This document shows, piece after piece, positions 1 through 5,698 of a DNA stretch of 7,492 bases. A program made the position numbers and the translations under genes. The DNA lies in the NCBI GenBank assembly GCA_945632055.1, contig CALZCU010000039.1, positions 1 to 7,492 of the forward strand. Direction: 5' to 3'. Every line of letters begins with the position of its first letter. Within the stretch, counting starts at the first letter, position 1. This DNA is from an uncultured Ruminococcus sp. (lineage in GTDB: Bacteria; Bacillota; Clostridia; Oscillospirales; Acutalibacteraceae). Under the pieces are notes generated by a model, which saw only the letters and a list, made by a program, of their open reading frames with translations, did not search any database and was not told the origin of the DNA.

Positions 1-1
1 A

Positions 2-490
2 GGCGCACTGACTGTAGGACTTCCTTCCTTTGTTCTTGCACTTCAGCCGAATAAAAACATAATCAAAGGTAACTTTACATTCAATATTATTGCAAGAGCA
101 GTTCCTGCGGCAATATGCGTTATAATGAATATCATTACAGCGGCGATAATATGCAGTCTTTCCTTTTTGACAATGTCGGATTGCTCAACGCTGTGCGTCT
201 ATCTGACTGCACTGTCCTGTATGCTTCTTGTTGTAAGGTTGTCTGTTCCGTTTAATCTGCTAAGAACAGTAATGCTTGTTTTCTGCATATCGGGAATTGT
301 TCTCGGAAGCATATTCTTGCGCAGCTTCTTCTCGCTGACTCTGCTCAGCTTTAACGGACTGATTATCTTTGCAATCCTATCCGCCGCAACAATAATTATA
401 TTCAATGTGCTTTATAATATTGCGCAGTCAATGGTTACGAATGCAACTGAAAAATCCGGAAAAAACACTGATGAAAAGCCGAATAAATAA
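2..490 (+). CDS. P-type cation-transporting ATPase, C-terminal fragment (5' end outside window)
   Basis: The frame is open from the left edge, so the internal ATG at 125 is not the true start. The first visible residues are ALTVGLPSFVLALQPN followed by KGNFTFNIIARAVPAA. This resembles the segment after the hinge domain in CtpE/HAD-type cation P-type ATPases, which typically read SLTIGIPSFFLALEPN and then KG-F--N----ALPA. About four hydrophobic segments follow, fitting the last membrane helices (M7-M10), and then a short polar tail rich in Lys, Asn and Glu. Known of the family: these pumps move cations across the cytoplasmic membrane using ATP and an aspartyl-phosphate intermediate. The phosphorylation motif (DKTGT) and the nucleotide-binding domain lie upstream and cannot be seen, so the transported ion is unknown. 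No terminator separates it from the next gene, so read-through into cca is possible. Confidence 0.75.
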   Translation, partial: GALTVGLPSFVLALQPNKNIIKGNFTFNIIARAVPAAICVIMNIITAAIICSLSFLTMSDCSTLCVYLTALSCMLLVVRLSVPFNLLRTVMLVFCISGIVLGSIFLRSFFSLTLLSFNGLIIFAILSAATIIIFNVLYNIAQSMVTNATEKSGKNTDEKPNK

Positions 491-545
491 GCATATAACA
501 TTGATTAAGTAATCAGTGGATACTTAACAGCTTGGGTGATGAGTT

Positions 546-1886
546 TTGAAAATAGAATTGCCTGAAAAAGTAAAGGTAATCAGCGAAAAATTAAAAGTCG
601 GCGGATTTGAAGCCTTTGCAGTCGGCGGCTGTGTTCGTGATTCAATTACGGGGGCTGTTCCCAATGACTGGGATATCTGCACCGATGCAAAGCCTGAGCA
701 GATTAAGCATTGCTTTTGCGGTTTCAACACCTTTGATTCGGGAATTAAGCACGGAACTATCTCAATTGTAATTGACAAAGAGGTGTTTGAGGTAACAACC
801 TATCGGATTGACGGTGAGTATACGGATAACCGCCGTCCCGACAGCGTTACCTTTACAACAGACATTATAAAGGACCTTGCCCGCCGTGACTTCACAATCA
901 ATGCTATGGCTTATAATGATGAGTGCGGTCTGATTGACCCGTTTGGCGGCAGAGATGATTTAGCAGAAAAAACTCTGCGATGCGTCGGCAATCCTAATTT
1001 GCGCTTCGGTGAGGACGCTTTGCGTATTATTCGTGCGCTGAGGTTTGCTTCTGTGCTGAATCTGAAAATCGAAAAAAGCACCTCATTGTCGATATATAAG
1101 AATGCAGAGCTTTTGAAAAATATATCCGCTGAGCGGATTTCTGCTGAATTAAATAGGCTTTTGTGCGGCGACAGGGCAGAGGAAATCCTCAACTGCTACC
1201 GAAATGTTTTTGCTGTATTTATCCCAGAAATCAAGCCGATGTTTGATTACGACCAGCACACAAAGCATCACAACAGAGATGTGTGGAAACATACAACCTG
1301 TTCGGTCGGCTGTATAGAAAAAACTCCCTTGCTGAGAATGACAATGCTGCTTCACGACATAGGCAAGCCTGACGCTTGCAAGCGTGACAGCGATGGTACC
1401 TGCCATTTTAAGGGACACCCAAAGCACAGTGCACAGAAGGCAGAGCTTATACTGCGCAGACTAAAGTATCCGACCGAATTTATTGAAGCCTGCACTACTT
1501 TGATAAAATATCACGATGTGCGTTTAAGCGGAGCAAAACGGCAGTTAAGGCACATTATGAATGCAATCGGGGAGGAAAATACTGCGCTGTTAATGAAAAT
1601 TCAAAGAGCCGATATATTGGCTCAGTCTGAATACAAGCGCAGAGAAAAGCTTGAAAAGCTTGACCTTGCCTGTCGTGCATATGACGAGGTGCTGGCAGAT
1701 AAGGACTGCTTCACCCTCAAACAGCTTGACATAAACGGAGCAGACATTATGCGTATCGGTGTTGAAGAGGGCATAAAGGTCGGACGAATTTTAAAAATGC
1801 TTCTAAGCCTTGTTATGGAGGACAAGCTTGAAAATGAAAAATCAGCCTTGCTGAAAAAGGCTGAGGAATTGCGTGATGAATTATGA
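546..1886 (+). CDS. cca: CCA-adding tRNA nucleotidyltransferase with internal HD domain
   Basis: This enzyme adds or repairs the 3'-CCA end of tRNAs from CTP and ATP in the cytoplasm. All class II signatures are visible: GGCVRD at residues 27-32, the metal-binding pair D41/D43 in NDWDICTDA, RRDFTINAM at 113-121, and the nucleotide-recognition motif ED--R--RALRFA at 156-168, where D157 and R160 act as an amino-acid template for C/A selection in characterised relatives. An HD phosphohydrolase-type domain follows, with H249, H270-D271 and FKGHPKHSA around 288-296. This arrangement is common in clostridial Cca proteins and the length (446 aa) is typical. The start is TTG, because an in-frame TGA lies at 540-542 and GGTGA at 535-539 sits 6 bases upstream; the ATG at 539 is in another frame with an early stop. 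The gene ends in an ATGA overlap with the next gene, suggesting translational coupling. Confidence 0.96.
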   Translation: MKIELPEKVKVISEKLKVGGFEAFAVGGCVRDSITGAVPNDWDICTDAKPEQIKHCFCGFNTFDSGIKHGTISIVIDKEVFEVTTYRIDGEYTDNRRPDSVTFTTDIIKDLARRDFTINAMAYNDECGLIDPFGGRDDLAEKTLRCVGNPNLRFGEDALRIIRALRFASVLNLKIEKSTSLSIYKNAELLKNISAERISAELNRLLCGDRAEEILNCYRNVFAVFIPEIKPMFDYDQHTKHHNRDVWKHTTCSVGCIEKTPLLRMTMLLHDIGKPDACKRDSDGTCHFKGHPKHSAQKAELILRRLKYPTEFIEACTTLIKYHDVRLSGAKRQLRHIMNAIGEENTALLMKIQRADILAQSEYKRREKLEKLDLACRAYDEVLADKDCFTLKQLDINGADIMRIGVEEGIKVGRILKMLLSLVMEDKLENEKSALLKKAEELRDEL

Positions 1887-2308
1887 TTGAATTTTTACAT
1901 TCCGATAAATTGACGGACGATGAAAAATATATAAGACAGACTGTTTTTGTCGATGAGCAGGGCTTTGCAGAAGAATTTGACGATACAGACAGCAGAGCAG
2001 TCCACATTGTAATGTATTCTGACAAGCATCCTGTCGGCTGCTGCAGACTGTATCAATCCGATAACGGCTTTCACATTGGCAGACTTGCCGTTCTGAAGCC
2101 GTACAGAGGGAAGAGCTTCGGAGAAAAAATAATGCTTGAAGCAGAAAAAACGGCAAAATCACTTGGCGCAGACAGCATAACGCTGTCAGCACAGGTAAGA
2201 GCCTCAGGCTTTTACGAAAAGCTCGGATACATAAAATACGGCGATATATATCTTGACGAATTTTGCGAGCATATCGCAATGAAGAAAACACTTAAGGCAT
2301 TGTCTTAA
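1883..2308 (+). CDS. GNAT family N-acetyltransferase (YjcF/ElaA-like)
   Basis: The 141-aa protein is a single GNAT domain. The N-terminal signature IRQTVFVDEQGFAEEFDDTD (17-36) is typical of the YjcF/ElaA branch. The acetyl-CoA-binding motif is LKPYRGKSFGEKIM (71-84), where the usual R-x-x-G-x-G/A reads RGKSFG with Ser in place of the first Gly. The C-terminal part carries AQ-RASGFYEKLGY (103-116) and EHIAMKK (129-135), also seen in this branch. Family members transfer an acetyl group from acetyl-CoA to a small amine or protein; the substrate here cannot be told. Its ATG overlaps the cca stop (ATGA at 1883-1886) and no strong separate Shine-Dalgarno is seen, so it is probably translated by coupling. 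A hairpin terminator follows directly. The link to tRNA CCA addition is positional only. Confidence 0.88.
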   Translation: MIEFLHSDKLTDDEKYIRQTVFVDEQGFAEEFDDTDSRAVHIVMYSDKHPVGCCRLYQSDNGFHIGRLAVLKPYRGKSFGEKIMLEAEKTAKSLGADSITLSAQVRASGFYEKLGYIKYGDIYLDEFCEHIAMKKTLKALS

Positions 2309-2317
2309 ACAAAACAC

Positions 2318-2356
2318 AGCCAAGGTTGGATTTGACAACCTTGGCTTATATATTTG
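2318..2356 (+). terminator. Rho-independent terminator of the cca-GNAT unit
   Basis: There is a perfect 11-bp stem, AGCCAAGGTTG (2318-2328) pairing with CAACCTTGGCT (2336-2346), with a 7-base loop. The tail TTATATATTTG is T-rich but interrupted by A. It begins 9 bases after the GNAT stop codon and precedes the cotJ promoter region. Confidence 0.85.
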
Positions 2357-2371
2357 CTTCGGGAAAAATAA

Positions 2372-2399
2372 ACACATTCAATCTCTTTAGCATATTATA
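2372..2399 (+). promoter_or_regulatory. Candidate mother-cell sporulation promoter (SigK/SigE-like) for cotJ
   Basis: CATATTATA at 2391-2399 fits the SigK -10 consensus CATANNNTA exactly. An AC at 2372-2373 lies 17 bases upstream, matching the short SigK -35. The same -10 matches 6 of 8 bases of the SigE consensus CATACAAT, but no good SigE -35 was found at the right distance. In Bacillus subtilis the cotJ operon is SigE-dependent, so a mother-cell sigma factor is expected here. The short consensus makes chance matches possible. The leader downstream contains a small hairpin, TACCG (2412-2416) with CGGTA (2423-2427). Confidence 0.45.
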
Positions 2400-2457
2400 T
2401 ATCGAGATAAGTACCGTAAAGGCGGTATAGGCTCATTAATTTGAAAGGAGAATGGAA

Positions 2458-2658
2458 TTGGAACTGACTGAAATCATCAGAGAACAGTACGGAATTTCAA
2501 AATTCCCCAATAAAACACCCGAAGCAATGGCATATGTTCCGTTTCAGCCTGAAAATGCGGATACCTACACTCCTATGCAGGGCTTTGCGTCAGGAACGAT
2601 GTATCCGTCTTTAAATAAACCGTTCTACGGAAGCAAGTGCGGTGGTCACAATGACTGA
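2458..2658 (+). CDS. cotJA: Spore coat-associated protein CotJA
   Basis: This small protein (66 aa from the chosen start) carries the CotJA signature: AMAYVPFQ at 23-30 and GTMYPSLNKPF at 46-56. CotJA belongs to the inner spore coat with CotJC; in B. subtilis CotJA and CotJC interact and depend on each other for assembly. Start choice: AAAGGAG at 2444-2450 lies only 1 base before an in-frame ATG at 2452, too close for initiation, but 7 bases before the in-frame TTG at 2458, which is ideal. TTG is therefore preferred; the ATG start would add two residues. An in-frame TAA at 2437-2439 rules out a longer form. The 3' end overlaps cotJB by 8 bases, and the order cotJA-cotJB-cotJC is the standard operon. 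Confidence 0.93.
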   Translation: MELTEIIREQYGISKFPNKTPEAMAYVPFQPENADTYTPMQGFASGTMYPSLNKPFYGSKCGGHND

Positions 2659-2905
2659 AAGAGAAATACTCCTCAAAAAAATATCGACCTATCAGTTTGC
2701 AGCATTTGACCTGCAGCTTTTCCTTGATACTCACCCTCACGACCAAAAGACGGTTGCAAAGATGAAGGAGTACAGAAATATGGCACAGCCGCTGATTGCC
2801 GAGTACGAAGAAAAATACGGTCCGCTGACAAAAAGAATGACAAGCTCGAACCATTGGAATTGGATAAAAGGACCGTGGCCATGGGAAAATGAGGAGGACT
2901 GCTGA
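2651..2905 (+). CDS. cotJB: Spore coat protein CotJB
   Basis: The protein is 84 aa and matches CotJB throughout: FAAFDLQLFLDTHPHDQ at 16-32 and the tryptophan-rich end with GPWPWE. CotJB is encoded between CotJA and CotJC and takes part in spore coat assembly; its biochemical role is unknown. The start chosen is the ATG at 2651, giving MTEREILL like the family N-terminus, with GGTGG at 2641-2645 five bases upstream. An in-frame GTG at 2642 (adding MVT) is possible, with GGAAG at 2629-2633 as its site. The gene overlaps cotJA by 8 bases and its TGA stop shares one base with the cotJC ATG, so the three genes are tightly coupled. Confidence 0.94.
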   Translation: MTEREILLKKISTYQFAAFDLQLFLDTHPHDQKTVAKMKEYRNMAQPLIAEYEEKYGPLTKRMTSSNHWNWIKGPWPWENEEDC

Positions 2906-3531
2906 TGTTTGTATACGAGAAAAAACTTCAATACCCTGTAAATATAAAGCAGACTAACCCCAAACTTGCCAAGATAATAATCACACAGTATGGAGGCCCC
3001 GACGGGGAATTGGGAGCATCGCTGAGATATTTAAGTCAAAGATTTACAATGCCCCTGCCCGAACTGAAAGGTACACTGACGGATATAGGCACAGAGGAGC
3101 TTGGTCATCTTGAGATGATTGGAGCTATAGTATATCAGCTGACAAGAGGCTTGACCGAGGAAGAAATCAAGAAGGCAGGATTTGATGATTATTTTGTTGA
3201 CCACACAACAGGAATTTATCCACAGTCAGCGGCAGGTGTACCGTTCACAGCGGCGTCAATGCAGGTTAAGGGTGACGCAATAACAGATTTACACGAAGAT
3301 ATGGCGGCGGAGCAAAAAGCCCGCACAACCTATGATAATATTCTTCGGTTTTGTGACGATTACGATGTTAAGGACGCAATCCGCTTTCTGCGTGAGCGGG
3401 AGGTAGTGCATTATCAGCGCTTCGGCGAGAATTTAAGACTTCTGACCGATAAGCTCGATGAAAAGAATTTCTATGCTTTCAACCCCGAGTTTGACAAAAA
3501 CTGCTTTAAAAGCTGTATGAAGAAGAAATAA
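2905..3531 (+). CDS. cotJC: Spore coat protein CotJC, manganese-catalase family
   Basis: The 208-aa protein is a short manganese (dimanganese, non-haem) catalase-type ferritin-like fold. All five expected metal ligands are visible: E35 (GPDGELGA), E65 and H68 (TEELGHLE), E136 (AAEQKAR) and H169 (REREVVHY). The E136-H169 spacing of 33 equals that in Lactiplantibacillus catalase (E148/H181), so the metal site looks intact. CotJC is a spore coat component and may remove hydrogen peroxide; activity here is inferred from the ligands. A strong GAGGAGG at 2891-2897 stands 7 bases before the ATG, which overlaps the cotJB stop by one base. This is the strongest ribosome binding site of the operon, fitting higher CotJC output. 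The gene ends before a bidirectional terminator. Confidence 0.96.
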   Translation: MFVYEKKLQYPVNIKQTNPKLAKIIITQYGGPDGELGASLRYLSQRFTMPLPELKGTLTDIGTEELGHLEMIGAIVYQLTRGLTEEEIKKAGFDDYFVDHTTGIYPQSAAGVPFTAASMQVKGDAITDLHEDMAAEQKARTTYDNILRFCDDYDVKDAIRFLREREVVHYQRFGENLRLLTDKLDEKNFYAFNPEFDKNCFKSCMKKK

Positions 3532-3550
3532 GGCTATATACTAAACACAA

Positions 3551-3586
3551 AAACGGAATGTCTGCAAAAAAACAGGCGTTCCGTTT
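3551..3586. terminator. Bidirectional terminator between convergent genes
   Basis: A 14-bp stem pairs 3551-3564 (AAACGGAATGTCTG) with 3573-3586 (CAGGCGTTCCGTTT), with two G-T wobbles and an A-rich 8-base loop. It lies 19 bases after the cotJC stop and 19 bases after the 3' end of the minus-strand gene. On the minus strand the tail reads TTTTTGTGTTT, a good U-tract; on the plus strand the tail (CCGTATGTTTTGATTT) is weaker. It probably serves both genes. Confidence 0.8.
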
Positions 3587-3605
3587 CCGTATGTTTTGAT
3601 TTATG

Positions 3606-4250
3606 CTATTGGCTTACTTCAAAGCTGTTAAGATACCATTTTAGCGCTTCCTCTGCCGAAGCACCGTTTTTGCACAGATAATCAACGCCTTCAAGGCTTA
3701 CTCCCACACACTCTGCGTTCTCGCTGTAGTCCGAAGAGAAGCAGTCCCAGGGTGAGGCAACCGAGATAATGTATTCGCAGTCCTTGCTGTCAAGCGTATA
3801 GCCGCAGGAAGATTTTTGATAGGGGATATAGACCTTTTTATTGTTTACGGTTAAATATAATTCTGAATTAGAATTAACAATCTTTTCAACCCTTGAATAA
3901 AATTCCTTTCCGGAATTATTAAGACCTTCCTTTTCTATGTATACGGCTTCGTTGTTCAGATCAAAGCTGTCCGGATTAACCGAATAATCTGTGTTAAGCA
4001 ATATGGCTATGGCTTTTACTGCTTCATCGCAGTAGTCCTTTTTGCAGGCGGCGACAGTTAGTCCGCATAAAATTTCGTTGTCGGATTTTGATGTATTTTT
4101 GCTTGTGCTGTCAGTTTTATCATCAACAGCTTCGTGCTTTATTGGGCTTCTCTTTGAAGTATCAGTACATTTTGAAGCGGCGAAGGGGAGAAGAGCCATA
4201 AGCACAAGCAGAATAACTGCGGCAATTATTTTCTTTCCGATATGTGACAC
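3606..4250 (-). CDS. Divergent, membrane-anchored SpoIID/LytB-domain protein, probably without catalytic Glu
   Basis: A basic start and one hydrophobic segment (about 8-25) suggest a single N-terminal membrane anchor, followed by a Ser/Thr/Lys/Asp-rich linker (29-58). The rest resembles SpoIID/LytB: EILCGLTVAACKKDY then DEAVKAIAI (59-83) aligns without gaps to EY--GVVAAEMP--F--EALKAQAV; YQKSSCGYT (144-152) to the 'SSSGGxT' segment; EYIISVASPWD (159-169) to 'pYL-SV-SpwD'; and GVSLEGVDYLCKNGASAEEALKWY (183-206; split after 20 residues: GVSLEGVDYLCKNGASAEEA then LKWY) to 'GMSQYGA--MA--G-SYEEILkhYY'. SpoIID is the lytic transglycosylase of forespore engulfment. Its catalytic Glu (VAAE) falls on Ala68, so activity is doubtful. 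The protein has nine cysteines and, at 214 aa, is shorter than SpoIID. The open frame begins at GTG 4250 with no spaced Shine-Dalgarno; an in-frame ATG at 4280 has AAGGG five bases upstream but meets TGA at 4262-4260. The assignment rests on eye alignment. Confidence 0.65.
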   Translation of the reverse strand: MSHIGKKIIAAVILLVLMALLPFAASKCTDTSKRSPIKHEAVDDKTDSTSKNTSKSDNEILCGLTVAACKKDYCDEAVKAIAILLNTDYSVNPDSFDLNNEAVYIEKEGLNNSGKEFYSRVEKIVNSNSELYLTVNNKKVYIPYQKSSCGYTLDSKDCEYIISVASPWDCFSSDYSENAECVGVSLEGVDYLCKNGASAEEALKWYLNSFEVSQ

Positions 4251-4288
4251 CTCTTGATTTCAGCTAAAATTGTGTTTCATTTTTTCCC

Positions 4289-4317
4289 TTGACATACACT
4301 TGACATAACGATATATT
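4289..4317 (+). promoter_or_regulatory. SigA-type promoter P1
   Basis: TTGACA at 4289-4294, a 17-base spacer, then TATATT at 4312-4317: perfect -35, optimal spacing and a 5/6 -10. Transcription would start near 4324 and give an mRNA leader of about 85 bases for the membrane protein at 4410. Its -35 box overlaps the candidate Shine-Dalgarno of the divergent minus-strand gene. Confidence 0.8.
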
Positions 4318-4328
4318 TGTCTTAAAAT
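4300..4328 (+). promoter_or_regulatory. SigA-type promoter P2, staggered 11 bases after P1
   Basis: TTGACA at 4300-4305, a 17-base spacer, then TAAAAT at 4323-4328 (5/6). The two -35 regions are direct repeats of TTGACATA 11 bases apart, so P1 and P2 lie on nearly the same helix face and cannot both be occupied at once. The start would be near 4335. Confidence 0.72.
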
Positions 4329-4343
4329 AATATATGTTCATAG

Positions 4344-4386
4344 CTAAATTAAAATACTAAATTATGTCCAATACTCTAATTTAGTA
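4344..4386 (+). repeat. Three CTAAATTA boxes in the 5' leader (possible operator)
   Basis: CTAAATTA occurs at 4344-4351 and 4357-4364 (direct, 13 bases apart) and inverted as TAATTTAG at 4377-4384. The last two sit in a perfect 10-bp inverted repeat, TACTAAATTA (4355-4364) and TAATTTAGTA (4377-4386), with a 12-base loop. They lie just after the predicted P1/P2 starts and before the ribosome binding site. They could be an operator for a dimeric repressor or an mRNA hairpin. In such A+T-rich DNA, chance is also possible. Confidence 0.5.
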
Positions 4387-4409
4387 ATATAAAGAAACGG
4401 AGCAGAATT

Positions 4410-5660
4410 ATGAAGGTTAAATTTTCACTGATTCCCTTTATTCCCGTAATTATTGCAACAACATTTTTAAAGCTGATGAGCCTTTACGGACTTGACGGCG
4501 GCGGAATGTTCCTCGGAATGAATAAAATAGGAATCACCTATGCAGTTATTGGTCTTTCACTCGCACTATTTTTGATTTGTGTGCTAATTAACATTATTGA
4601 CAGAAAAACTGCGCCTGTTTATCCCGTAAAGAAGAATCCAATTTCGGGCGTTTTGTCAATTCTGGCAGGCATTTCGGTAGCCGCTTCGGCAATTACAACG
4701 CTTTTAAATACCGGTAATAACTCGGAATATTATCTTATGACGGTTGTATGTGCGGCATTCTCCGTTCCTGCGGCATTTGCGCTGATGCTTATGTCAAAGA
4801 TACATTTCACCGGAAAATCAACCGTTTCGGGCGTTTCAATGCTGTTTATTTTTCCTGCACTCTGGGGATGCTCCGAGCTTGTTTCCGAATTCCTTGTCGC
4901 AACAAAAACCTCAATTTCAGCCAGCGATATGACGGCACTCTTCTGTTACATATTTATAACCCTGTATTACTTCTCACATTCAATGATTGTGTCGAGAATA
5001 AAGGGCAGAAATCCGGTTAAGGCTTGCTTTATTTACGGCTTGCCTGCAATTGCGCTCGCATTTGCGTACGGACTCTATGTTGTCCTTACAGCAACAGTCG
5101 AGGGTACTCTCTCAACACAGCTCTTGCTCGGTGCGGAATTTTTGATTTTTTCACTTTATGCTCTTTCGTTCATTGTTGAAATGGCATTTAATTCCTATAC
5201 AAAAGATGAGATTGAAATAATCGACGGTATGCCTGATGACGACGATATCTACGAGAGCAGTTATGTGAAGTCGGAGAACTACGACGACCTTGTTTTTTCT
5301 GAAAAAAGCAGTGATGAAGAAGACCACAATAAAAAGGCTTACGAAACTCTTGCGTCTGATATTGATGATTATGTAATCGGCTTTGACGAGAATCAGGCGA
5401 GAAGAGAGGTTATTGCAAAGACTGAAATCACTTCGGAAGCAGAGCAGAAAGAAGTTCAGGAAGAAGAATCTACAATAGAAGAACCTCAGACAGCTGAGCC
5501 AATAAAGGAAGAACCTATTAAGGAAGAACCCGTAAAGGCAGAGCCTGTTAAAAAAGCTCCTGTTGAGGTTAAAGCACAGGTTGAAGAGAAGAAACCTCAG
5601 CCTAAGAAGGAATTGAGCGACATTGATTTGCTGTTGCAGGAGCTTGACAGCAAAAAATAA
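4410..5660 (+). CDS. Unrecognised polytopic membrane protein with long acidic, proline-repeat cytoplasmic tail
   Basis: I do not recognise a family. The 416-aa protein has an N-terminal half with about eight hydrophobic segments, near residues 7-26, 41-63, 79-99, 107-129, 142-162, 174-194, 206-228 and 236-260. The C-terminal part (about 262-416) is hydrophilic and strongly acidic (DGMPDDDDIYESS, EKSSDEEDH), then has a five-residue period P-[I/V]-K-x-[E/K] over 364-383 (bases 5499-5558), and ends with SDIDLLLQELDSKK, a likely amphipathic helix. With an even number of helices and a basic N-terminus, both ends would be cytoplasmic. The tail suggests a scaffold or partner-binding role, but this is inference only. 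CGGAG at 4398-4402 lies 7 bases before the ATG. It has its own SigA promoters and no intrinsic terminator before the thrS promoter, so its mRNA may end at the T-box terminator. Confidence 0.85.
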   Translation: MKVKFSLIPFIPVIIATTFLKLMSLYGLDGGGMFLGMNKIGITYAVIGLSLALFLICVLINIIDRKTAPVYPVKKNPISGVLSILAGISVAASAITTLLNTGNNSEYYLMTVVCAAFSVPAAFALMLMSKIHFTGKSTVSGVSMLFIFPALWGCSELVSEFLVATKTSISASDMTALFCYIFITLYYFSHSMIVSRIKGRNPVKACFIYGLPAIALAFAYGLYVVLTATVEGTLSTQLLLGAEFLIFSLYALSFIVEMAFNSYTKDEIEIIDGMPDDDDIYESSYVKSENYDDLVFSEKSSDEEDHNKKAYETLASDIDDYVIGFDENQARREVIAKTEITSEAEQKEVQEEESTIEEPQTAEPIKEEPIKEEPVKAEPVKKAPVEVKAQVEEKKPQPKKELSDIDLLLQELDSKK

Positions 5661-5663
5661 GTG

Positions 5664-5692
5664 TTGACAATCCTGTTTTTAAGTGATAATAT
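5664..5692 (+). promoter_or_regulatory. SigA promoter of the T-box-thrS transcript
   Basis: TTGACA at 5664-5669, a 17-base spacer and TAATAT at 5687-5692, plus an extended -10 TGA at 5684-5686. It starts four bases after the stop codon of the preceding gene. Transcription should begin near 5699, just before the T-box stem I. Confidence 0.88.
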
Positions 5693-5698
5693 TAAGGA

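Noticed and set aside
501..527. Inverted repeats TGATTA/TAATCA and TTAAGTA/TACTTAA between the ATPase and cca
   Set aside because: Short, A+T-rich, with no T-tract and no clear promoter boxes at correct spacing; cannot be told from chance.
4164..4185. Lipoprotein signal (lipobox) around Cys28 of the SpoIID-like protein
   Set aside because: The residue before the Cys is Lys and the pattern A-S-K-C does not fit the lipobox; a membrane anchor fits better.
4260..4262. TGA read as a sense codon (recoded genetic code)
   Set aside because: TGA ends cca, cotJA and cotJB properly in this same window, and TGG is used for Trp.
4328..4336. Minus-strand CATATATTA as a SigK-type -10 for the SpoIID-like gene
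   Set aside because: No AC or other -35 at 16-17 bases upstream; the region is so A+T-rich that a match to the short consensus is expected.
4748..5020. 90-codon plus-strand ORF inside the membrane-protein gene
   Set aside because: Shadow frame inside a gene with its own ribosome binding site and promoters; no domain seen.
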